From: an uncultured Shimia sp.
GTDB taxonomy: Bacteria; Pseudomonadota; Alphaproteobacteria; Rhodobacterales; Rhodobacteraceae
Direction of reading: 5' to 3'
DNA: 64,000 nt
Assembly: GCA_937897325.1 (NCBI GenBank)
Contig: CALCOY010000016.1
Coordinates: forward strand, 124,001 to 188,000
Both the position numbers and the translations under genes were made by a program. The notes below the pieces were generated by a model. That model was given only the letters and a program-made list of their open reading frames with translations. It was not told where the DNA came from and searched no databases. Positions 54,833 through 62,722 of the stretch are shown here, piece by piece; within the stretch, counting starts at the first letter, position 1; each line of letters starts with the position of its first letter.

Positions 54833-54981
54833 CGCCCGGCGGATCGATCCATCGTCGCGCGTTTGCGGACAAAGCCTGATTGTGGTATCAATAAACCGTA
54901 TTTTGAGAACGATATTTGTAGACCACTTTGCCATTCGTGCCTTTCGGGTAGCGTTTGGCGCTATTTCAACGACGGTATTTG

Positions 54982-57219
54982 ATGACTGACTTTGACCCCG
55001 ACATTTTCCTCAGAAAGACGGTACGCAAAGACTGGATCGATCTGCGTGATCAGAACTACACACCCAATCTTTCCGTACTGCGCGAAGAAATGTTCATCGA
55101 CCCGCAACTCATGCCGCGGGACGAAACCACGGGCCTTTTCACGCCGCGCTTTACCGTCCGCGACCAAAAGGCGAGCGGGCGCTGCGCGGGTTTTGCCCTG
55201 GCCGCACTGATCGACCTTCAACGCTCTTTGCAAAGCTTGCGCCGCCAGCACAGCGCAGATGAAACCGCATCCACGGACATTCAGGCGATAGGCGCAAACA
55301 TCGTCAGCGCGGACATGCTTTACAGGATGGCGTATTTCCACGACCGCTACCCCGATCTTGAAGCCGAAAAAGCATCCCTGGACGAAGGTCTGCGCACCAT
55401 GCGATCTGCGATCAAGGGCTTCTACCATCACGGGGTCTGTTTTGACTGGCCTATCCCTGGTCGTCCAAATGAACCAAAGCGCTGGCAAAGCGAATGCTAT
55501 TGCGAAAACGGTGTGGATCGCGGTCGACTGTTCCCCACGGTGCCTCAGGCCAAAACGGCGCGCAACATCGGCTTGGGGGCGTATTATCGGCTGGCCTCCA
55601 TCCTCAACCACTTTCATGCTGCACTGAATGACGCCGAGGCGATCCTGACCAGCGCCAACATCCATGACGGCTGGACAATGGCCACGCCCGGCGCGAATGA
55701 AGGGATTATCCGCTGGCCACCAAACAAGGGGCGAATGGGCACCCATGCCTTCGTCATCGTTGGATATGATAAGGATGGCTTTCACGTCCTGAATTCCTGG
55801 GGCCCGACATGGGGCGGCTACAAAAACCAGGCGGGCATCGCCCTTTGGACCTATCGCGATTGGGCACAAAACATCGTCGACAGTTGGGTCCTGCGTTTGG
55901 GTGTCCACGCCCCGCAGGCGTTTGGTGCCTCGATCGGCGAAAAGGGGACAAAGGGACTCTACGCAGTTCAGTCTGGCTCAACCCCCTGTTTTGAGCTTGT
56001 AGGCCACTATATGCATCTGGATGACGGCTTTCACGTCACAACCGGATCTTACCCTTCCTTCCCCAAAAGCTGGGATCGGACCCGCGACTACTTGCATGAA
56101 AATATCAATTCCGCGCCGGACTGCCCCAAAGCCGAAAGCACGCACGATTACAAGGGCGTGCTTGTCTGGATTCCAGGCAGCCTTGAGGGTATCAAGGCCG
56201 CTTTCGGCAATGCGGTGAACCGCAAAAACCTGATCAAGGCGCTTGGCCTTTATCCGTACACGATTTTCTGGTGCAATGGCTTTGTCGAAAAGTCGCTGGA
56301 AGTGCTTGAAGGTCTTTTCGACTCTTGCGAGGCGCAGGCAGGCGAGAATGCGGAACATCTCGACAGTCTGATCGAGAACCGCGTTCGGGGCGTGGGTCGT
56401 GCCTTCTGGCGCGATATCGAAATGGGCGCGCGCCGGGTGGTCAAAGGCACGGGCGAGCTGCCGCACGAACCCGATGAGATGGATCGAAAGGCGCGTGTTG
56501 CTCCGGGCTATGTCGTGCATTTCCTCAAAGATCTTTTCGATCTTGTGGATGAGACCGGAGCAGAGCTGCACATCGTAGCCGAGGGCGCAGGTGCGCTGGT
56601 CGTGCATGAAATCCTGGCATTCCTGGAGGAAGACGCCGCAGACAATCAGCAACTTGGCGGGCGTGCGGCCATAGATTACATCTCGTCGCTCCATCTGATG
56701 CACCCAGCCATCGGGATGCCGCGCGCGAAGAAACAGATCCTGCCGTTCTTGGAGGCGATGAACGCCGAAACGAAGAAACGCGGCGGGCGCATCGCGCGGC
56801 CCGGGCGGCGAGCGGCCGTGCCCGCCATCAATACGGCAACACCGCCACGGGCACAATTGTACATCCCCACATCCGATCTCGAAGAACGTGTGCATTTTGG
56901 AGCCTATGGCAAATCCATCCTGCATCTGGTGGCCCGCGCCTTCGAGGATCGCTATGAGCCACCAGCCAAAGGCCACCGCGAAGCCCCCAAGGTACTGGGC
57001 GCCCCGCGCACCTTTCTGGGAATGGCCAAGGCAACCAGCAGCCTGAAGGGTGATGCGCGCAAAGCCATCGTGAAACTGACGCGCGTGCAGTCTCAGCACC
57101 ACGCGCTTGACCGTGTGCCGCAGACGGTTCTCAACAACGACGACACTTTGACCAAGTTCATTTTCAAAAGCGTTACAGCCGCCCGCAGATTGAAAGCGCG
57201 CGCGGAAAGGGAGGATTGA
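54982..57219 (+). CDS. Papain-like (C1-type) cysteine protease with degenerate alpha/beta-hydrolase C-terminal half
   Basis: 745 residues, no signal peptide or TM. The N-terminal half is papain-like: Q62 and C68 in DQKASGRCAGFALAALID, H255 in GTHAFVIVGYD and N271 in LNSWGPTWGGY. The C-terminal half (~390-690) resembles an alpha/beta hydrolase: LVWIPGSLEGIKAAFGN, TIFWCNGFVEKSLEVLE, and a nucleophile-elbow-like HIVAEGAGALVVHEIL at ~530-545 in which Gly replaces the usual Ser. So this half has probably lost catalysis and may bind a ligand or partner. The ATG at 54982 is preferred to a TTG at 54955; neither has a strong ribosome site. One nt separates it from the next gene, which carries three further hydrolase domains. 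Confidence 0.85.
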   Translation: MTDFDPDIFLRKTVRKDWIDLRDQNYTPNLSVLREEMFIDPQLMPRDETTGLFTPRFTVRDQKASGRCAGFALAALIDLQRSLQSLRRQHSADETASTDIQAIGANIVSADMLYRMAYFHDRYPDLEAEKASLDEGLRTMRSAIKGFYHHGVCFDWPIPGRPNEPKRWQSECYCENGVDRGRLFPTVPQAKTARNIGLGAYYRLASILNHFHAALNDAEAILTSANIHDGWTMATPGANEGIIRWPPNKGRMGTHAFVIVGYDKDGFHVLNSWGPTWGGYKNQAGIALWTYRDWAQNIVDSWVLRLGVHAPQAFGASIGEKGTKGLYAVQSGSTPCFELVGHYMHLDDGFHVTTGSYPSFPKSWDRTRDYLHENINSAPDCPKAESTHDYKGVLVWIPGSLEGIKAAFGNAVNRKNLIKALGLYPYTIFWCNGFVEKSLEVLEGLFDSCEAQAGENAEHLDSLIENRVRGVGRAFWRDIEMGARRVVKGTGELPHEPDEMDRKARVAPGYVVHFLKDLFDLVDETGAELHIVAEGAGALVVHEILAFLEEDAADNQQLGGRAAIDYISSLHLMHPAIGMPRAKKQILPFLEAMNAETKKRGGRIARPGRRAAVPAINTATPPRAQLYIPTSDLEERVHFGAYGKSILHLVARAFEDRYEPPAKGHREAPKVLGAPRTFLGMAKATSSLKGDARKAIVKLTRVQSQHHALDRVPQTVLNNDDTLTKFIFKSVTAARRLKARAERED

Positions 57220-57220
57220 T

Positions 57221-59782
57221 ATGCAAAAGATTACCGTCGAAGAACTGATGACCAAGATGGGCGACCTCAGCGTCGATGAAGCCGATCTAGCCAAATACTT
57301 CACTGAGGATACAGACAATGCCGATCCGTTCGCGCCCCGCTTTCGTCTGAACCCCGAAACCGTCGAGATACCAGAGGGGCCACAAGCCGATGAACGCACC
57401 GCGGCGGCCATGAACGGGGCGAATTGGTTCGCGAAGATGCACCGCAGGAACAAGTTCTATCGACGGCTGTCGAAAGGCTATGACGGACCCATCATCGTTT
57501 CAGAAGGCGATAGCTGGTTTCAATACCCCTTGCTTTTGAAGGACACGATCGATCATCTCAGTGAGGATTACGCGGTCTACTCGCTCGGGGCTGCCGGTGA
57601 TTTGCTCCAACGGATGGCCGACAAGCAGGAATATGTTGGCGCCTTGCAGGACACAGGGGCGCAGCTCCTGTTACTTTCAGGTGGAGGGAATGATCTCGTA
57701 GCGAATGGTGCGCTGGCCTCGCATCTTGAACCATTTGACCCGGAGTTGGAACCTGAGGACTACCTTCTCCCGTCTTTTCAGGCGCTTTTGGACAATGCGA
57801 TCTTCCACTATGGCCGGATGTTCGCGCAGGTCCGCAATCTGTTCCCGCATGTGAGCATCCTTTGTCACGGATACGATTACCCGGTGCCCGACGATGACAG
57901 ATGGCTGGGCAAGCCTATGGCGTCGCGGGGCATCACGGATCTTGGTCTGCAAAAGCAGATTGCGGCCAGCATGATGGATCAGTTCAACAGACGTCTGCGG
58001 CGGCTCGTGCGGGCGCATCCGCACGTGCGTTACATCGATTGTCGGGGGATCGTCGGAGACAGTCGATGGTATGATGGCCTTCACCCTACGGATGCCGGTT
58101 ACCGCGATGTGGCAGACCGGTTCAAGGATGCGATAGACGCCATTTCCGGCACACGGAGCGGGCCACCTGGCGCCGTTCCCGGTCCATTCGGCCCAAGCGG
58201 CAATACCGCCCTGGCGCGGCCTGCGATCGCCGGCGGCGCGGGCCGGGGGATCTCGCTGCATGTGGGGCTGAACACGGTCGATCCGGCGCACTACGCCGGA
58301 TGGGACGGCGCACTGAAGTCCTGTGAGGCTGATGCGATCGCGATGAAAGCGCTTGCCGATGCCGCCGGGTATGAGGCAACGAAGCTGCTGACGAAAGACG
58401 CAACGCGGGCGGCGGTCGTGGAGCAGATCAAGCAAGCCGCAGCGGACCTCAAAGCCGGCGACATGTTCCTTTTCAGCGTATCGGCGCATGGCGGTCGGAT
58501 TCCGGATTTCAACCAGGATGAGGATCACGACGGCGACGAGAAGATGGACGAAACGCTGTGCCTTTACGATTTCCAGCTTGCCGACGATGAACTCTACATG
58601 CTCTGGACCGAATTCCGCGCTGGTGTGCGGGTCCTGATGGTGCCCGACACTTGCCATTCCGGCTCTATGGTCCGGTTCGGCCCGGCAATGCCGACCATGC
58701 TGTTTGGCCAGCCTATTGCCCGGATGCATGACCAGAACATCCGTGCAATGCCAATGCATGTGGAAGATCAGGTCTGGCGTGCGAACGAGGCTGCCTATCG
58801 CAACGCACAACGCTCTTACGATGCGCTGAAAGAAAGTGTGATGATGGCGCCGCTGACCTCCCCGATCAAAGCTTCGGTTCTTAATCTCGGTGCCTGCAGG
58901 GACACCCAGTTTGCCCGCGACGGTGTGGATCATGGTGCCTTCACGGGGGCGCTGCTCAAGGTCTGGAACAGCGGGGCCTTCCATGGAGACTACCGCAGCT
59001 TTCGAAATGAGATCGATGCAGAGATCGACTCTGTCAACCAGACGCCGCAGCTTTTCGAGAAGCTCGCGCGGGACGATTTTGGGGCCACCCGCCCCTTCAC
59101 GATCAGCCCCGGGATCAAGGCGAGACCGCGTCCCACGCCTGTCGCAACAAGTCTGGAAGACGAAGGGGACGAGACCGATACGCTCAGCGATGCCGAGGTC
59201 CAGGCGATCCTGGAGGCGAAGACCCGCGGCGCGGGGTTCCGGAACGCCGATGCTGCGCTAAGCTGGCCGGACTACGCGGATTTTGACGCATTCATTAGGG
59301 GACTTGGCCTGAAGAATTTCTCAACCGATGAGTTTCTGATTCTGGGTGGGGCACACACCGCGCCCGGTGGGGCCTGCCGGGGCAAGAACACCTATCCGCC
59401 ACGCGCGCTTTGGCCCAATATCGCGAAGACCGCCCAAGTGCTTGACCACTTCCGCCACCGGATCGGCAAATCAATCGTCATCACAAATGCCTACCGGGCG
59501 CCGGGATACAACGTCTGTATCGGAGGGGCAGAGGCCAGCCAGCACAAGGACTTCCGCGCGCTTGATTTCAAGGTGTCAGGCATGGCCGCGCCCGATGTGG
59601 CCGTGGCCTTGCGCTGGCTGCGGGACCGCGAGGGGCTCTTTGTCGGCGGAATCGGCCAATACAACAGTTTTACCCATATCGACACGCGCCCGACCAACGG
59701 CACTTGGCCCAAAGCCTTCCGGGACAGCGATCTGGCCGCCCTTTCACCCCTTCGGACGGAAACCGACAGGGTCGAAGCATGA
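57221..59782 (+). CDS. SGNH hydrolase - caspase - M15 peptidase fusion protein
   Basis: 853 residues, no signal peptide. Domain 1 (~85-310): SGNH/GDSL hydrolase with S98 (SEGDSW), G126, N157 (SGGGNDLV) and D285/H288 (DGLHPTDAGY). A Gly/Pro linker follows (~317-345). Domain 2 (~345-640): caspase/metacaspase-like (C14) with H423 (VSAHGGR), an acidic loop (DEDHDGDEKMDE) and C478 (PDTCHSGS). Domain 3 (~700-850): M15-type zinc carboxypeptidase with ligands H775 and D782 (SQHKDFRALDFK) and H819 (FTHIDTRP). All catalytic residues are present. M15 enzymes cut peptidoglycan peptides and SGNH enzymes often deacylate; the caspase part suggests regulated activation. The role is unknown; the neighbouring papain-like gene is almost certainly co-expressed. 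Confidence 0.9.
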   Translation: MQKITVEELMTKMGDLSVDEADLAKYFTEDTDNADPFAPRFRLNPETVEIPEGPQADERTAAAMNGANWFAKMHRRNKFYRRLSKGYDGPIIVSEGDSWFQYPLLLKDTIDHLSEDYAVYSLGAAGDLLQRMADKQEYVGALQDTGAQLLLLSGGGNDLVANGALASHLEPFDPELEPEDYLLPSFQALLDNAIFHYGRMFAQVRNLFPHVSILCHGYDYPVPDDDRWLGKPMASRGITDLGLQKQIAASMMDQFNRRLRRLVRAHPHVRYIDCRGIVGDSRWYDGLHPTDAGYRDVADRFKDAIDAISGTRSGPPGAVPGPFGPSGNTALARPAIAGGAGRGISLHVGLNTVDPAHYAGWDGALKSCEADAIAMKALADAAGYEATKLLTKDATRAAVVEQIKQAAADLKAGDMFLFSVSAHGGRIPDFNQDEDHDGDEKMDETLCLYDFQLADDELYMLWTEFRAGVRVLMVPDTCHSGSMVRFGPAMPTMLFGQPIARMHDQNIRAMPMHVEDQVWRANEAAYRNAQRSYDALKESVMMAPLTSPIKASVLNLGACRDTQFARDGVDHGAFTGALLKVWNSGAFHGDYRSFRNEIDAEIDSVNQTPQLFEKLARDDFGATRPFTISPGIKARPRPTPVATSLEDEGDETDTLSDAEVQAILEAKTRGAGFRNADAALSWPDYADFDAFIRGLGLKNFSTDEFLILGGAHTAPGGACRGKNTYPPRALWPNIAKTAQVLDHFRHRIGKSIVITNAYRAPGYNVCIGGAEASQHKDFRALDFKVSGMAAPDVAVALRWLRDREGLFVGGIGQYNSFTHIDTRPTNGTWPKAFRDSDLAALSPLRTETDRVEA

Positions 59783-59862
59783 GAACTGCCAACTGTTAAG
59801 CATTTCCGGTTTTACTTCGCGCTATCCATCATCTTAGGTTCGGCGCAGGAGGAGGGACCGGT

Positions 59863-61032
59863 ATGCGCACTCAGGTCGCGATTGTCGGCGGGGGCCCGTC
59901 AGGGCTTCTGCTGGGCCAGTTGCTGCACAAGCAAGGGATTGACTCCGTCGTGATCGAACGGCGCAGCCAGGCGCATGTACTGGGTCGCATCCGCGCGGGG
60001 GTTCTTGAGCAGGGCCTTGTCGGGCTTTTGCATCAGGCGGGTGTCGGCAACCGCATGGAAAATGAAGGCTTTCTGCATGACGGCACTATGATCGCGCATG
60101 AAGGCCAGATGTTCCGAATTGATTTTGCCGAACATACCGGCAAGTCGGTCATGGTTTACGGTCAGACAGAGTTGACACGCGACCTCTACGCGGCGCGGGA
60201 TGCGAGCGAAGGAAAAACACTCTTTGAAGTCGAAGATGCCGCGATCCGCGATGCTGAGACCGAAAAGCCTTACTTAACACTGACACATCAGGGCAAAGCG
60301 ATGCGGATCGACTGCGACTTCATCGCCGGGTGCGATGGATACCATGGGATCAGTCGCAAAAGCATCCCCGCAGACAAACGTCATGAATACGAAAAAGTCT
60401 ATCCTTTCGGCTGGCTTGGCATCCTTTCGGCAACACCACCCGTGAACGACGAACTGATATACGCGAATTCGGAACGTGGCTTCGCGTTGTGCTCGATGCG
60501 CAATGACCAACTAAGCCGTTACTACATCCAATGCGATGCGCTCGATGATCCAGACAATTGGAACGACGATGACTTCTGGGACGAACTCAGGCGCCGCATC
60601 CCGGAAGAGGCTGCAGACACGCTTGTCACCGGACCGTCCATCGAAAAATCCATAGCGCCCCTGCGCAGTTTCGTGACCGAGCCGATGCGATGGGGCCGAA
60701 TGTTTCTCTGTGGAGATGCCGCGCATATCGTCCCACCAACCGGGGCGAAGGGACTAAACACTGCGGCCTCCGACGTGCATTATCTCTTTGAAGGATTGCG
60801 CGATTTCTACGCCTCGGGTGACATGCAGGGACTTGATCAGTATTCCGGCCGCGCCCTTGATCGCGTCTGGAAAACAGAGCGTTTCAGCTGGTGGTTTTCC
60901 AACTTGATGCACCGCTACCCGGATCAATCCGCTTTCGATCAAAAAATGCAACTGGCCGAATTGGCCTTTTTGCGCGATTCTCCGGAAGCGCAGGCGGCTA
61001 TGGCACGCAGCTATGTTGGTCTGCCCTACTAG
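59863..61032 (+). CDS. pobA: 4-hydroxybenzoate 3-monooxygenase
   Basis: 389 residues. FAD-binding GxGxxG (VAIVGGGPSGLLLGQLLHKQGIDSVVIERRS), the GRIRAGVLEQG stretch and the second FAD motif CGDAAHIVPPTGAKGLNTAASDVHYL are typical of p-hydroxybenzoate hydroxylase. It makes protocatechuate, which PcaGH then cleave. The start has a strong AGGAGGAGGG. It is followed by pcaC with 9 nt between. Confidence 0.96.
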   Translation: MRTQVAIVGGGPSGLLLGQLLHKQGIDSVVIERRSQAHVLGRIRAGVLEQGLVGLLHQAGVGNRMENEGFLHDGTMIAHEGQMFRIDFAEHTGKSVMVYGQTELTRDLYAARDASEGKTLFEVEDAAIRDAETEKPYLTLTHQGKAMRIDCDFIAGCDGYHGISRKSIPADKRHEYEKVYPFGWLGILSATPPVNDELIYANSERGFALCSMRNDQLSRYYIQCDALDDPDNWNDDDFWDELRRRIPEEAADTLVTGPSIEKSIAPLRSFVTEPMRWGRMFLCGDAAHIVPPTGAKGLNTAASDVHYLFEGLRDFYASGDMQGLDQYSGRALDRVWKTERFSWWFSNLMHRYPDQSAFDQKMQLAELAFLRDSPEAQAAMARSYVGLPY

Positions 61033-61041
61033 GAAAAGATC

Positions 61042-61422
61042 ATGACCGACCACAGATCGACAGGGACACGGATCAGACGCCAGGTTCTGGGCGACGCCCA
61101 CGTAGATCGGGCCGAGGCGGAACAGACGGAATTCGATGCGGCCTATCAGGACCTCATCACGCAAAGCGCTTGGGGCCATGTCTGGGCCAGCGATGCGATC
61201 AGTATGCGCGAACGTTCGATGATCACCCTGGCGCTTCTGGCCGCTACGGGCAGTTTCGATGAGATCGCCATGCACATTCGTGCAACCGTCCGAACCGGGG
61301 CGAGCCAAAGCGACGTGATCGAGGCCTTTCAGCATGTGGCGATCTATGCCGGCGTGCCCAAGGCAAACCGGGCTATCAAGATCGCAAAGGCCACCTATGC
61401 CGAGATGGACGCAGAGCGATGA
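61042..61422 (+). CDS. pcaC: 4-carboxymuconolactone decarboxylase
   Basis: 126 residues of the CMD family: GHVWASDAISMRERSMITLALLAATGSFDEIAMHIRATVRTGASQSDVIEAFQHVAIYAGVP. It decarboxylates 4-carboxymuconolactone in the protocatechuate branch. Its ATGA end overlaps pcaH. The enzyme that makes its substrate (PcaB) is not encoded in view. Confidence 0.94.
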   Translation: MTDHRSTGTRIRRQVLGDAHVDRAEAEQTEFDAAYQDLITQSAWGHVWASDAISMRERSMITLALLAATGSFDEIAMHIRATVRTGASQSDVIEAFQHVAIYAGVPKANRAIKIAKATYAEMDAER

Positions 61423-62135
61423 GACTTTTCCCGCGAAATTCAGCGATCCATCCCAAGGCGCATCACCCGCCATACAAGTCCAGCACGTTGCGCGCGCCCT
61501 CTCACAGACCCCTGCAGCTTCCATCGACACCGACCGAAGAAACAGGTCCCGTCTTTGGGCACGACATTTTGGGACCCCTTGATGCCGACCTGACACGAAA
61601 TTTCGGAGCGACCGATGCGGTCGCGTTGGGACCCCAGATCATCGTTCATGGGCGCGTGCAGGACGAAACCGGGCGCCCGGTTCCGAATGCGCTGATTGAG
61701 ATCTGGCAGGCCAATGCCGCCGGTCGTTACAGGCACCGGAATGACGAATACACTGCCCCGCTGGATCCGAACTTCGGAGGCTGCGGACGTACGATTACCG
61801 ATCCCGGCGGCGTCTATAGCTTTCGAACAATCAAACCCAGCCCCTATCCTTGGCCAAATGGCCCAAATTCCTGGCGTCCGGCGCATATCCATTTCAGCCT
61901 CTTTGGGTCTGCCTTCGGACAGCGGCTGATCACGCAGATGTATTTTGAGGGCGATCCATTGATACCGCTCTGCCCAATCGTCAGCGCCATTTCTGATGAA
62001 AGGGCCGTGGATCAACTGACGGCTCCGCTGGATCTAGATGCAACTCAGCCCATGGACGCCTTGGCATATCGGTTCGATATCGTCCTGCGGGGACGCACAC
62101 AGATACAGTTCGAAAATCGTCGGGATGGTCTGTGA
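61419..62135 (+). CDS. pcaH: Protocatechuate 3,4-dioxygenase beta subunit
   Basis: 238 residues. The intradiol dioxygenase motif is clear: VHGRVQDETGRPVPNALIEIWQANAAGRYRHRND, a Tyr ligand in KPSPYPWPNGPNSWRP and the two His ligands in WRPAHIHFSLFG, then LITQMYFEGDPL. It holds the catalytic ferric iron and cleaves protocatechuate between its hydroxyls. It overlaps pcaC and pcaG by 4 bp each. Confidence 0.96.
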   Translation: MRLFPRNSAIHPKAHHPPYKSSTLRAPSHRPLQLPSTPTEETGPVFGHDILGPLDADLTRNFGATDAVALGPQIIVHGRVQDETGRPVPNALIEIWQANAAGRYRHRNDEYTAPLDPNFGGCGRTITDPGGVYSFRTIKPSPYPWPNGPNSWRPAHIHFSLFGSAFGQRLITQMYFEGDPLIPLCPIVSAISDERAVDQLTAPLDLDATQPMDALAYRFDIVLRGRTQIQFENRRDGL

Positions 62136-62722
62136 TGCAAGATGACCGAAAATTGCGAGAAAGCGCGTCTCAAACAGCAGGGCCGTATGTGCACATCGGG
62201 CTGACGCCGGAACTTGCGGGTCTGACCGGTGTTTACCCCGCTGATCTCGGGCGCGAGATCTTTATAGACAAGGCAAAAGGCCCAGGAATCCGTATCGAAG
62301 GCACCGTGATCGACGGCGCCGGTGATCTGATCAAAGACGCAGTGATTGAAACCTGGCAATCCGATGCGAAAGGGCGCTTTGATCGTCAGTCAACGATCGG
62401 TTGGGGACGCACCAGCACCGATCTGAACACTGGTCTCTTTGCCATCGACACGATCAAACCAGGAACGGTTTCAGTGGAAGGCGGTCATACACTCGCACCG
62501 CACATATCCGTCTGGGTCATTGCCAGAGGCATAAATGCGGGCTTGTTCACGCGCATTTATTTCGCAGATGAAAGTGTCAAAAACGCGGCCGATCCAACCC
62601 TTTCACAATTGTCTGATCAGACGCGCATCAAGACGCTTCTCGCGCAGCCACAGGCCCCAGGGCTTTATCGTTTCGACATCCGCCTGCAAGGCGACGAAGA
62701 AACTGTCTTTCTAGATATCTAG
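62132..62722 (+). CDS. pcaG: Protocatechuate 3,4-dioxygenase alpha subunit
   Basis: 196 residues. The intradiol fold repeats the beta subunit (TAGPYVHIGLTPELAGL, IEGTVIDGAGDLIKDAVIETWQSDAKGRF) but lacks the iron ligands, as expected for the alpha subunit (APHISVWVIARGINAGLFTRIYFAD). It completes the dioxygenase. Downstream, where pcaB often follows, only decayed sequence is found. Confidence 0.95.
   Translation: MMQDDRKLRESASQTAGPYVHIGLTPELAGLTGVYPADLGREIFIDKAKGPGIRIEGTVIDGAGDLIKDAVIETWQSDAKGRFDRQSTIGWGRTSTDLNTGLFAIDTIKPGTVSVEGGHTLAPHISVWVIARGINAGLFTRIYFADESVKNAADPTLSQLSDQTRIKTLLAQPQAPGLYRFDIRLQGDEETVFLDI

Noticed and set aside
55978-57453. 491-residue minus-strand open frame opposite the protease genes
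   Set aside because: It crosses the junction of two clear genes and has no motif; it is a shadow.
57677-58984. 435-residue minus-strand open frame opposite the SGNH-caspase gene
   Set aside because: The plus strand keeps all catalytic residues of known families; the antisense frame shows none.
59783-59862. PcaQ or PobR binding site upstream of pobA
   Set aside because: Only imperfect partial matches (for example GTTAA...GGTTTT) were seen, and no LysR or PobR gene lies in the window.
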